This document shows, piece after piece, positions 47,701 through 58,887 of a stretch of DNA of 64,000 bases. The stretch is from Siderastrea siderea (Eukaryota; Cnidaria; Anthozoa; Scleractinia; Rhizangiidae): the NCBI GenBank assembly GCA_964030785.1, contig OZ034966.1, positions 4,369,552-4,433,551 on the forward strand. The letters are read 5' to 3'. The translations under genes were made by a program, and so were the position numbers. Under the pieces are notes generated by a model. It worked only from the letters and a program-made list of their open reading frames with translations, had not been told where the DNA came from and made no database searches. Each line of letters opens with the position of its first letter. Position 1 is the stretch's first letter.

Positions 47701-50378
47701 TAATATATGATGAAGAATATGGAACAAAAGGAAATAAAAATTGAACCAAGGATAAAATTGAACTACAACATAATAGAGGTTCTTTTTTAACTCGTGAAGA
47801 CACGTAGCATTGAAACGTGAACTACAGGAAGGGGGTGAAAAATTCAGTCAGTCCGTCGGTCGCTCTGAATGCACTGTAAACTTTTATTGTTGATGATATC
47901 CTGTGGGGGTGGGGATAGCAGAGGGCTTATCTTTTGCTTTTGGTTTTCTTGAAGTCAGGGCAAGGTTATTGAAATGCCATGAGAGGTTAAAATTCCCAGA
48001 GTAGATTACACGCATGATAATGAATGTAAAGTGGTTCTGAAAAGTCTGTCTTTAACTCAGACGAATTATTCAATTCATGCATTTGAACTACAGCTCATAG
48101 GAAAAGCTAGGGAACAAAAACACTCAAATCTACACTGGGTTAATTTTGTCAAATCCAACCATTTAGCAGTGAAAACAAGCTTCATACATGTAATCACTGT
48201 ATAATATAAACTTTAACCTATGGGGTCTGCCTTTTGACAAGTAGTCATGCAATCTTATACAGGTCAAGCAATTTTAGCATCACATTTTCTCTCTGTATTG
48301 TAAAATAGTGAAAATGTGAGGGCTGTACGAAAATTCAAAGGTTTGATAATTCTAGCAATTACGTGTATTCATCCAGGCTATTAACATTACAAGAGCATTT
48401 CGCCTTCACAAGTAAGCTCTCAAGAGCCTTTGATTAAAATTCAAACTTAAAACAATTTTACGCCTTTCTAAAGTCAACTTGAAAGTTTTTGCTTTTTGGC
48501 TTTTGTAAGCCAGTTGGTGACAATAGCTTAAAAAATGTGTGACGAACTTTTCTGTTATCACCATTTTAATTAAAAGCTCTAGACCCCAATACTGACCAGA
48601 GTCTTGCATCGCTTTATCAGTAAGTGGCCAGACATACTGGTCACAATAAAGAGGGAAATGACCCGACCAATAAAGTGTTTATATTTTTAAACAAATTCCT
48701 CTAATTTGTACCGTAAGAAATACATGGAGGTCATTGGGAAAATTTGTATATTTATACTGACAGAGGCTTAAAGGGTTAAACTAAAATCAATAATTAGGTT
48801 TTCTTAGCTTACCCAATTCCCAGGACAAATCTTGTGACAACTAAGTGCCAATATTTTGTAGCAAATCCAGTAATTAGTGTCATAGCACTCCAGAGTAAGA
48901 GACAGAAAACAATGAGATTTCTGCGATGAAACACACCAGCACAAAACCCAAGAGGAATACCGCTGACAGTGTAAACAAGAATAAAAACTGGTCCTGCAAG
49001 GATCTGGTAATCACTTCCTGTGCCATCGTAATCCCAAACACACACACGCTGGGATGAATTTGTGGCTGTTTTCCACTCACACCTGAAAACCAAGAAAAAT
49101 GTTTACCTCAATGATGCATTATTTTTAGTTTAGGTACAAATAAATAATAAGTTGAACCAACATAATTTTACGACAATTTTAAAGCAAGAGTTATGCAAAA
49201 TCTCATTTTTGAACTTTTTTTTAGGTCACAGCCCTTTCAAATTTTCACCCTTAATCAGAATTAAATCAATCACTGGCCATTTGCACAAGTGAACACATGT
49301 GAAGGGCTTAAAACTCTTTCACTGTTGCGGGATTCATTCACATAAACAGCAAAGGGCACGAACATAATTTAGCAGCTCTTCATAAAAGACCATACCCCAA
49401 TTCCACCCTCCCTTTCCCGCCTTATTACAGCAAGACTGGAGGAGGTGGTACTGCCACATAAACGCCATATGGGCATGTTGTGCTTTGAAGGATATTGTTT
49501 TCTAAGCAATTCAGAGAATTTTGCTCTAGAAAAGGGTATCATTTAACAAGAAACTGGTCAGTGTTGTGAAGAATCTAGCATATAAAAGGAATTGACCCTC
49601 AGCAAGTCTAGGATAGGGTAAGGATGTTTAGTGTCTAATTGCTGTGACTAGTCTAAATTGGGTTGCAAAATGCAGCTGTGCATCGACTGGCATAGGGCAA
49701 GGGTTTTACAGTCCCAGCAGCATACACACATCCAAAAACTCCCAGAAAATTATGCCCTTATAGGAGCAAGACATGCCTACAAACAACCGTACACTAGTCA
49801 GTGCAATGAAATAATGTGCAAAAGCCTTTACAGAGGCATAGGACCCCTTGCTTGCCTTTTAACCTGTATAGTGAAAATAAATTCTAGTATTCCTAAAAAG
49901 CACCTGGTTTGGGAATAAGGGAGGTGAAGAGGAGGGTGTGAGGTCCCCATCTCCCAACCATTTTACCCTATGTTCAAGTATCTCCTTCAGTGGCCTCCCA
50001 CTGGTTGCTCCTTCAGGTACCATCAACATATTCACAAGTTCCCCATACAACATCTGATCGAATCATAAAATCAGATACTAACTGGGGACTGCTTAGATCC
50101 CTAAATAGTGCCTTACTTGACTGGAATGCCCTGCCTATGAAGATGAGAAACCTATCTTATAATGCTTTTAGAATATCATTACATAGTAGGTTTAAATTTT
50201 AAAATAGCTTTCCATTTTCTTCTACTTTTAAGTAGAACTTAGGTGTTTAATCCCTCTTAATTTTTCTAATATTTAAATTAGCATTTTAGTATTTTAGTTA
50301 AATTTTATCTTGTTATATTTTTACAGTGCCCTACTGAAAACCACCTTGTGTGATATAGGCCATCTGTATAAAGAATTG

Positions 50379-50444
<66 letters not shown>

Positions 50445-51623
50445 AACATCCACTGGGCGTTTAGGTCATTTCCCCCTCCTCCCGTCATCCTTAACATCCA
50501 CATGGAATTCCGCACTCCCATGTTTTTCAAGAACTGATGAATTTAGTCGCTAAGACTGAATTTATACATGTGACAAAGGGATGCATTTGTATTGTAACTG
50601 GAATGAATTCCAAATAGAAAAGACGTTTGATTAATGATAATTAACCACTGATGCTTTGTTTTGTTATGTTGTATATCCTGCAGATAAAACACTTTTGAGG
50701 GTTGTGTAAAATCTAGCGAACCCATATTACTTCTGCGCCATCTTTGTAAGTGACAATCAAAGTTAATCACATCAGCACAAAGTTTGCTCTCACTTTCTAC
50801 TACAATACATTCATCTCTTCATGTCCTGTAATCAACATGAGTAAATTCTGTTTTTTAAACACGTTATTTTGGTTTTGTCTTAGATTCCCTACTCTAACAT
50901 CTAAATCTTGACTGTCCCCCCCCCCCCCCCATTAATGTCCAGTGGATGTATATTCCAAGATATTAAGCAAAACATTCCGATACTAAGCAAAATTGTAATT
51001 TTTTTCTTAATGTCTACCACTTCTTTCTTTCCTCTGCCACACGTTTATTTCCGCCACTCTACGCCCCTTCCCTTTAAGACTTCTATTACTCTTAATTACA
51101 GTGAATTGCGAAATGCCGTTGCATGCACGATTACATAACACCAATAGTTCTATTTCGTGTCAGTAGTGGAAATCACTCGATCTGTGGACGGCTAAAATAA
51201 TATTCAATAACAAATTCTGAATTTCATCTCTCACAGCCTTAGGTTTTAACTCTTTTTTCATCGTCACGAGCTTAGCATATACGCGTAAAATGTTGCACGA
51301 GTGTGTGCACATGTGCTGCGTTTAGGAATGATCGCAGTTCTAATGAAAAGTGAAAATAGAAGTACTTACGCTGTTCTATTTCTCTCAGGCTCATTGCTAT
51401 CCTTCACACTTTTAACACAGAATTTTTTGTAGTCATGGGAAAAAGTAGAGTTATAAGGCAAGCATCCTTTATCTCCAAACTTGATGTCTCGAGCCATCGG
51501 TTGTGAGGAAACTGCCAGAGCATACCGATCGAGTTGATTCAGTAAATACGTGCCGAGCAAAAGAAATAGCACGTAAACTGCATAACCACCGGCTTTAAAC
51601 ACTACGACAAAACTTTCAGCCAT
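44731..51623 (-). CDS. MFS transporter, spinster-like, isoform with exon 1A
   Basis: Twelve-helix major facilitator. Exons 51370-51623 (1A), 48813-49082, 47395-47449, 46900-47112, 45949-46257 and 44731-45144 join in phase to 504 residues. Signatures: GFCAGVFHRRNLIVF after helix 2, GEAGCTPFATSLIADYFPQ split over exons 2-3, LRGSALGVYNWGIYIGY, and PLLVPPL near the end. This pattern fits SPNS/MFS_1 carriers; the substrate cannot be told. Exon 1 encodes helix 1 and most of the first extracellular loop with Cys residues and N-glycosylation sites. It can be replaced by exons 1B or 1C. The donor of exon 4 (GTGCAT) is weak. Confidence 0.85.
47645..47767. repeat. Inverted-repeat element in transporter intron
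   Basis: TGTAGTTCAATTTTATCC and AGTTCAATTTTTATTT are mirrored on the right within 123 bp. A (TTTG)n tract and a (GAGT)n tract lie nearby at about 47262-47340. Confidence 0.6.
49930..50443 (+). mobile_element. Non-LTR retrotransposon 3' remnant with (ATT)n tail
   Basis: The frame at about 50085-50202 encodes ALLDWNALPMKMRNLSYNAF, typical of the C-terminal end of CR1/L2-type reverse-transcriptase ORFs. The upstream part is out of frame and lacks catalytic motifs. A 63-bp ATT microsatellite (50381-50443) follows as the 3' tail. Confidence 0.55.
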
Positions 51624-51711
51624 GGTTCGCTTAAAGGTGTACACTGTCTGAAAAAGGGAAAGAATGAGTCGGCGAAAAAAGTGAAAAACAAAATGCACTG
51701 TCAAGACTCGC

Positions 51712-51732
51712 CTTCGCGTGATTGTCATGAGA
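51712..51732 (-). promoter_or_regulatory. Conserved element 89 bp upstream of exon 1A
   Basis: Plus-strand text GCCTTCGCGTGATTGTCATGA. Equivalent sequences lie 89-90 bp upstream of the start codons of exons 1B (53401-53419) and 1C (54521-54539), while the DNA around them has diverged. Confidence 0.55.
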
Positions 51733-53049
51733 ACGGTGAGAACCGTGAGAACCTGTGTTGATTCCGCGGACAATACTGGTCAGCAGTGGAAGTCGCCCTG
51801 AGTCGCCCCGAGTCACATCGCCCCGAGTCACGTCGCCCCAAGTGCAGTTTTGTTGCCCCTCGCCCGAAAACATTTTCAAATGTTTGATGCTCACTTCGGA
51901 AATACTTCTACTTGTGAGCCCTGTAAGAAGCAACTGGTGCATTGTATGTCGTATTTCTGAATGATTTGTATTGCATCTGTCACGCAACGCTTATCCTCCC
52001 TGGCGTTCCGTGATCAGTGATGACAGTAAATAACTGAGCCGCGTGTGAGAGAAAACGTGTCCGTGACGTAACTCCGAAAGCCCGCTTAGTATAGCGTGCG
52101 GTGCAGTCGGACGTGTCACTCAAAACCTAGATAAATAACGGCGGTGTAGACTGTCTGCGACGCAATAGCTTAGTACTGAGTACCAACACATGGATAATAC
52201 GGACGTGTTCCTTTGGTGACCATCTCTAATCTCGGACTCCTGTCGAGTTGTCGACTTAACATCGCCCGGTCCTCCCACCCAGAGTCCGTGGGCTGAGCAG
52301 GCTCCGCGATGGGGAAAAGATCGACAAACGAAGCACAGCCGCTATTGGTGTGCCAGACTAAATACCTTAAAGTAAAGTGTTTTTACATAAGGGTCCTCCT
52401 ACAGACTGACAAAAATAAAAGAAATGGCTGACAATATTGTGCTTAAACAAATCTCAAGGCACAAGCTTATTATGAACAAAATGTATTTTACGGATAAAAA
52501 AAATCACTGAAGGTATAATAATTTACTTTCTGCTTTCCTCTGTTACAGTGAGATCCTGAAAAGAAGCTTAGTCGCAGTTATTTTTGCCATTTTGCAAACA
52601 CATCAGAAATTTACGTTTCGAAAAATAAAATAAAAAAGTGAATTTAAAACTTACAGATTGTAGGGAAAAGATTTTACTGACATCATTTGAGCCTGTACTT
52701 GAAAGTCATCGCACTTTCGGTAAATATTTCCCGCGGACTTGCTCCCTCGTACGATTAATTTTTACCGCGAACAGTCAGCTGGCTATATTACACATTACAC
52801 AGATACTTGCATAACATGGACACACCTATCTTTTGCGGTCAGTTCGGGTGTGATCAGATCTCTTGGTCCGAAGGAGAACAAAATTTATTAATTAAAACTC
52901 AATAATACGGACACCTCCACACTCAGCTCCCCCGTACGTCTCCATAGACCTCCTCCCAAAACTCAGTACTGAACACGAACACCTCCTTAACTCGGACAAC
53001 CATCCCTTTCGCTTCGTTGTTAAATACAAAGAGATTCGACTGTACTTAC

Positions 53050-53312
53050 GTTGTTTGGTTTCTTTCTGGCTCACTACCATGTTCCAGATCCTTCACACAG
53101 AAATCTTTGTAGTCATGGGAGAAAGTCGAGTTGTAAGGACTGTAAGACAAGCAACCTTTATCTCCAAATTTGATATCTCGAGCCATCGGTTGAGATAGCA
53201 CTGCCAGAATAAACCGATCGATTTGATTCAGTGAAAACGCGCCCAGCAAGAGAAACAGTACGTAAACTGCATAACGTCTGAATTTAAAAAGTACAGCCAA
53301 ACTTTCAGCCAT
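53050..53312 (-). CDS. Alternative first exon 1B of the MFS transporter
   Basis: 263-nt exon: MAESLAVLFKFRRYAVYVLF, then LNQIDRFILAVLSQPMARDIKFGDKGC and a loop ending SEPERNQT. It ends in a GTAAGTAC donor in the same phase as exon 1A (2 nt carried over), so it can join exon 2 at 49082. It encodes the same helix 1 with changes concentrated at the N-terminus and in the extracellular loop. Confidence 0.8.
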
Positions 53313-54165
53313 TATTCAATTAACTACCCCACAGTAAACGTGTCCGTAGAATGAAGGAGGAAAATAAGCAGTTAAAAATAAAATGCAAAGCACAGACCGG
53401 ACTTCGCATGACTGTCATGAGACAGTGTACTGTCATATGAAGACCTCTAGCATGCTCTGCAAACGCGGCCGTTCGATTTTTTTGAGGTCACCCGATTAGT
53501 AACATGCGGTCACTATCAGCGATGAGCATGACTGAACAGCAAAGTGGAACATAAGTGATGAAAGAATTTCAACTGAACCGATCCGGATCACGAGTTAGAG
53601 AGATTGAGCCCGCGTGTGCAAACCTGGCCTATTTGAACTTTTGTCCAAGAAAATGGAATTGAGATTAAGAAAAACGATCTTAGCAGTAATTTAATTGTTC
53701 GGACTGTCTGTCCTGAGAAGCCAATTTAACTTATCAAAATTTTGTATTTCGCGTCCCCACCGGCGACGCAGCACTACAGTTTCTTTAGAAACTAACCCCC
53801 TTGTTGGTTCGATGCAAAGAGTTTTGCAAAATAAAAAAATGAGAATTTGAAACTTACAGATTTAGGCAAAAGATTTTACTGACATTATTTGAGTGACGTA
53901 ACTGTACTTTCGGTAAATGTTTCCGGCGTAGGTGTTCCCTCGTACGCTTCCTTTTTTTCCTGCGGACAGCTGACTGTCCGCGGTAAAAATTTATATACAC
54001 AGATACTTCCATAACATGGACACCTATCTTCTGCGGTCAGTTCGGTGTGATCGCTTGGTCCGAAGAAGAACAAAATACACCTCCTAGAACTGCTATCCCT
54101 TTCGCTTCGGTGTTAAAGAGATTCGACTCTACTTCCGTTAACGTTGTTTGGTTTACTGTACTTAC
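53313..54165. other. Duplicated spacer between alternative first exons
   Basis: Holds the exon 1B promoter region and a block (GCGGTCAGTTCG, CTTGGTCCGAAG at about 54030-54065) that is repeated at 52840-52875. This indicates that about 1.1 kb including promoter and first exon was duplicated in tandem. Confidence 0.6.
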
Positions 54166-54431
54166 GTTGTTTGGTTTGTTTCCGGCTCACTGCTGTCGTC
54201 CAGTCCTTTCACACAGAACTCTTTGTATTCATAAGAAAAAGTAGAGTTCTGAGAGTTGTAAGGCAAGCAACCTTTATCTCCAAATTTAATATCTTGAGCC
54301 ATCGGTTGAGATAGCACTGCTAAAGCAAACCGATCGATTTTATTCAATGAAAACACGCACAGCAAGAGAACCAGTATGTAAACTGCATAACAACTGACCT
54401 CAGTAAAAAGTACAGCCATACTTTCAGCCAT
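54166..54431 (-). CDS. Alternative first exon 1C of the MFS transporter
   Basis: 266-nt exon: MAESMAVLFTEVSCYAVYIL, LNKIDRFALAVLSQPMAQDIKFGDKGC, loop ending SEPETNQT. The donor GTAAGTAC and phase are identical to exons 1A and 1B. It contains an extra Cys near the N-terminus and a Lys in helix 1 (NKIDRF for NQIDRF). Confidence 0.8.
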
Positions 54432-55691
54432 TATTCAATTGACTACGCCGCAGTAAACGTGTTTACAAAATGTAGAAGAAAAATGAACGATGAAAAATAT
54501 AATGCATTGCCCAGACCGGCCTTCGCGTGACCGTCATGATAAACGAGAATGCCATTACGTCCTGTCAGGTGAATACCTCCAGAATGGTCTTAAAACGCGG
54601 TCGTTTGAATTGATTTTTCAGTTGGAGAGCACTCGATTCGTATCATGCGGTCACCATTTTTGTTGATGAAAGCATTTCAACCGGTCAAGAGCTAGAAGCA
54701 ATAGAGTTTAATTGACACTTGTTTGTGTAACTTGGTATAACTCGCACATGGTGAACTTTTGTTCAAGAAAATTTTATCGGTGATTCTTTGCTTCTTTTTA
54801 ACGGTCAAACTAAAATTTCATTTTTGTTTAGGTCAGTCAAATATAACACAATAGTGAAAACTGGAAATAGCTGCAGTGTGACGTCATAACGAGGAGGGAC
54901 AGCTCGGCAACCTCGTTTCCAGGGCCCTTCTCTTCTTAGCTTGAAAAGAAAGGTCCCTGGGAACAAGGAAAATAGTTGCTAAACTATGAACCTTTGGAAA
55001 GTTTGGGTGTATGGTTTAGTTTCGAAAGTTGGAAAGCTATGAATTGTTCAGATTTGAGGGATTTGCGTGGGAAAAGTGATTCTTGGCCCTTGCCGTATTT
55101 GACGAAATATGTGATCAAACCATGACTACATCTTTACCTCTGCGTAACTGGTCTCTTTTCACAAAATATTTGGAGTAATAACTGATGAGCACAGGGATCT
55201 TAACCAATCCCACCAACGGCGAAGGAAAAAAGAACGTGACCAAATTAAAACGTTCAGTAGCAAAACAGTGACTTTCTATTTGTTTGCCGTTCTGGACAAG
55301 TACAACGTTAAATAGCCACATTCAAGGTTTTACGGCTAACGTGACAAAACGAGGGCAGACCACAGTCACAACCCCTATTAAATTACCACGTAGGAAATCT
55401 CACTCAAAATCCCCAGCAAACTCGACATAAAGATACAAATCAAACTGTAACGTACCCATCACGTTTCCATCACGCCGGGATGTGTCACGGATGCGACCAT
55501 CACGTGCCTTACAAATTGTAACCGTCACGGGTATCTGGCCGTCACGGGTTTTGCCAACACCCGGTGACTTTTCCTTTTCTTTCTGTGTGAACTTGAACGC
55601 TGTCTCTACGAACTCAGCTCTCACATAGTCCTGCCAAGTTAGACCAATGTAACAACATTGAATATAATAGTGAAGTTGGTCAGAAGAACTT
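54432..55691. other. No gene recognised
   Basis: Upstream region of exon 1C and flank of the next transposon. A GC-richer stretch with repeated CGTCACGG phrases lies at about 55450-55560; its minus-strand frame is open but matches nothing I recognise. Confidence 0.45.
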
Positions 55692-56809
55692 TTAAAAGGC
55701 GCTGCCTGCAAGCATCGAGCAAAGTTGGAAATCGGCCCAAAACTCAAAATTTTGAAACTTTGTCAGAATAAAGCCTATTACATGCCTGATTCATTGGCAT
55801 AATTTGTTTTTTCTAAAACTCGAAAATTTTATTTTGGGACGCGTTCATTTTAAGGGGGCATTTTTTACTGTGAAAACCGAAAAAATGCAAAATTTGAAAA
55901 ATCGGTAAAAATTTACCAAAAACATCGTAGCCAATGAAACTTAACCCAGTTATTAATGGCAATCTATAAATATCAGTCATATATATTTTATCTGGGTCAA
56001 TAATTTTTTCGTCTAAGAAAAGTATGTTCAAAGATGGCGCCTTTTTCCTGATACTCATACAGTTAGGGACTATGCTTCATTTTCCGGGATATTTCTCGAG
56101 TAGCAGACAGTCTTTGGAAAATTGGTTTACACGTTTCGAAAGGGCTTATGTTGGTGTAGTTTTTAATACAAGAATTTCCGTGGGCAACCATTATGTCTTT
56201 GCAGAAGAGCTCCTCAAAATTGCCTAAAATTCGACTTTTCTCGAAATGCCTTCTGGGCGATACGGTCTGGAGGACTGGTTACGAGTTACAGAATTTCCAA
56301 CTGTGGCAATTAAGACACTAAAAAGGACAGAATCTGCTTTGTTGTTTATTTTTCGACGCTGTCTCCGATTTATTACAGATATTTTGGTTATTTTTTACGC
56401 AATGAGCCACACAAGTAAGTTGTAATACCGGACGATTGGTGCACGGGTCGTTGTTTGTTATTCCGACTTTCTCTCAACTAAGAACTCTCTCTGCTTAAAT
56501 TCCTCTTGTGCAGGAAACTTATAGATGATCATCCTGCCTTGGATTGACAGACTAGTTACAAAATCTGTTCATGTTACATGCCATCGGATTGTGTAGTTTT
56601 TTGGGGGAAAGTACTGGAAAATAACTGGCGACGTAAATTTGCGGTATCACTGACTTTGACACAGGGATTGAGGGAAGAAAAATATCTGAAACCACAAAAA
56701 GGCGTAGAAATGTGGTCCAGAGTAGGGATGGATGCCGCCATGCATTTTTGGTCCTAAGTAACAACCTAGCCCTGCAACCATATTGTTAATAATAAAAGGG
56801 TAACTAGAA

Positions 56810-57481
56810 TTACTGCTTACAAGAGGACCTATTCAAAAACGCAATAATGACATCTCGATACGCCTCCTTCTTTCGTCCCTTAACCTTAATGGAAAAGTGG
56901 ACAACCATGGAGCGCATCTGGGTCATCTTGAGGCTTTCGATCTCTGACTCTGTCATCAGGCACAGGTCCTTTCCAGAGAACAGCAAGTGATGAGTGATTT
57001 TCTGCTGTAGCGCTTCCATCACATCCGAGTGGACGGCCGCCTGCTTCCTCACAAATTCTTCAGCCTCATCATCGGATTCGGTGGCATCTCTTCTCTTACA
57101 TGCCATACTAGAGAAGAATAAGAATATTTGTTGGGGACACAGGAGCTCCTCCACGGTGAGGATTCGCTTCCCGTTCTCGTCTCTCAGGCATCTCATCCCC
57201 TTCGAGACGTCATCTGGGTTGGCCTTGACCCCCGTGGTCTCGCCATGTTTAAACTTTCCCTCCAAGTATCTCTTTTGCTTGGAATTGAACCGATGGCGGG
57301 GTTTAGCGGACTCCCGACCAGCCCATCCCTCCAGCAGACAAGAGGAACCACTGTGTGTTTTTAGGACTTCCGCGATGATTTCACTGGCTTTATGGGTGTA
57401 GCAGTCATGCGTTTTCGAGGTGGCTTCACTCCAAGGACGCTTCCTAATAGAGCCGAGGGGCCCAATACTGCACTCATCCAA
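56810..57481 (-). CDS. Uncharacterised protein/exon inside the TTAA element
   Basis: About 223 residues in one frame without an ATG near its start, so probably a 3' exon. It contains a Lys-rich helical block (HRFNSKQKRYLEGKFKHGE), KANPDDVSKGMRCLRDENGKR and LTVEELLCPQQIFLFFSSM, then a second helical part (EFVRKQAAVHSDVMEALQQ). The first block resembles a domain of unknown function that I believe recurs in cnidarian transposon-linked genes. It ends in NRSSCKQ. Function unknown. Confidence 0.5.
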   Translation of the reverse strand: MDECSIGPLGSIRKRPWSEATSKTHDCYTHKASEIIAEVLKTHSGSSCLLEGWAGRESAKPRHRFNSKQKRYLEGKFKHGETTGVKANPDDVSKGMRCLRDENGKRILTVEELLCPQQIFLFFSSMACKRRDATESDDEAEEFVRKQAAVHSDVMEALQQKITHHLLFSGKDLCLMTESEIESLKMTQMRSMVVHFSIKVKGRKKEAYRDVIIAFLNRSSCKQ

Positions 57482-58402
57482 GAATCATTGCAAAGCTGCT
57501 ACTTTGCCTTCGTCAGTGTTATGTGGAGGTCTGGGGTATTGTGCACACGTGGCTTGGCTGATGCTGTCATCAATCGTCGACCGCGTCTCTTCCTGGGATG
57601 AAAAAGGCTTTTAAATAAATTATCGGATAAACCTACGTCCTGTGTTGAAACTGAAACGCGCTGGGAGACTAGAGACTGGGGGGGGGGGGGGGGTGGGGTT
57701 TTGCGGACTTCTTTTTCAAGGGGAAGGGGTCTGTTTGAGGGCCGGAAACTCCAGGAAAGTACAAGACGAAAACGGAAATTCCAGGGGAGGTCTTTAGACG
57801 GGGTAGCAACGTTTATTTCATACAATTGGCCGAAGCGATGCGCTTTTTCCCCTTTTTTTCTGCTCTGTCCCACGCCCACTGTACCCCCAGACTCTTACCC
57901 AGTCGCTTGCTTAAAAAAAGGAGAGAGAGCGCAAGGAATTGTGGGTCTAAAGGAGGACTCCCATAATCCTCTGCGCGTCCTCTTCTGGCCCCACATTCCC
58001 TTGCGCGCTCCATTTTCGTACTAACAAGCGACTGGGTACGAGTCTGCGGCATTGCTTGCTCGTCGCCACAGGATGCCCACTACGCTGAATTAGCCTGTGA
58101 CACAGCCTAGGCTACTAAAGCGTTCTCTCTTTATACGTTTTATGGATAGTAAACAGAAGACAAAGTAATAAAAAAGAAGAGTAGGTCTCTACAGGCATGA
58201 GGGACCTACTGCAAAATGATTACGTTCACTATTTTTCCACACCTCCTTTGACTTCCCTTCATGGGTCGCAATGCTTGTGTTCAGCTTTTCGCGGCACTGC
58301 CCACGGATTGCTGGAAGAATGACAACATATAATAGAGCCTTGTTAGCGGATACGGTAGTTAGTGCAAAATTCCTAACAAATAAAAATAATACAGATGAAT
58401 AC

Positions 58403-58887
58403 CTGAGCCGATAGGTGTTAGTGATCCAGTCCTGTTGAATATTTCCTCCGACAGCTTCTTATTGATAGTGCGATCACCCGTGTGCTTTTTTGAGCGGGAG
58501 ATGCGACCCTCTCTGGGACCTAGTAAAGATTTTTCCGCCCTCTCCATTTGATGCCAAAGGAATCTCGGGGCTTTGGACACAACTGAAAGTTTACGGCAGC
58601 GGTCCCCTCAAATACTCCTAATGCATAGAAAAGGAGACTGGGAACAAATCACACCCTATAGGGAAAGATGCTGAAGAGAGGGGCATGAAGATGTCCTTGC
58701 CTGCCCCCATCAAAATCAGCTCTTTCTCAGACGACACGTCCTCTCCACGCATTTTCGACATATCTAAGTGCCCTGTTATGTCGCGCTGACAATCACGTAG
58801 CGCTTGATATTCAGTGATCTCTGTATCTTTCACAGTAACTGAACCACACTCTGTCGCGGAAAGCTTTCCATTCCCACATTTATCCAT
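58403..58887 (-). CDS. Uncharacterised upstream exons inside the TTAA element
   Basis: The ATG at 58887 opens a frame with DKCGNGKLSATE and ILMGAGKDIFMPLSS, and an adjacent frame (about 58405-58590) has APRFLWHQMERAEKSLLGPREGR and ends at a GTATTC donor near 58398-58403. These may be exons of the same transcript as the 56810-57481 frame. Exact joins could not be fixed. Confidence 0.35.

Noticed and set aside
50381..50443. (ATT)n microsatellite as a functional element
   Set aside because: It is best explained as the 3' tail of the adjacent non-LTR remnant.
55400..55747. Minus-strand frame left of the TTAA element
   Set aside because: It crosses the transposon boundary at 55696 and its repeated RDG pattern follows from short CGTCACGG repeats.
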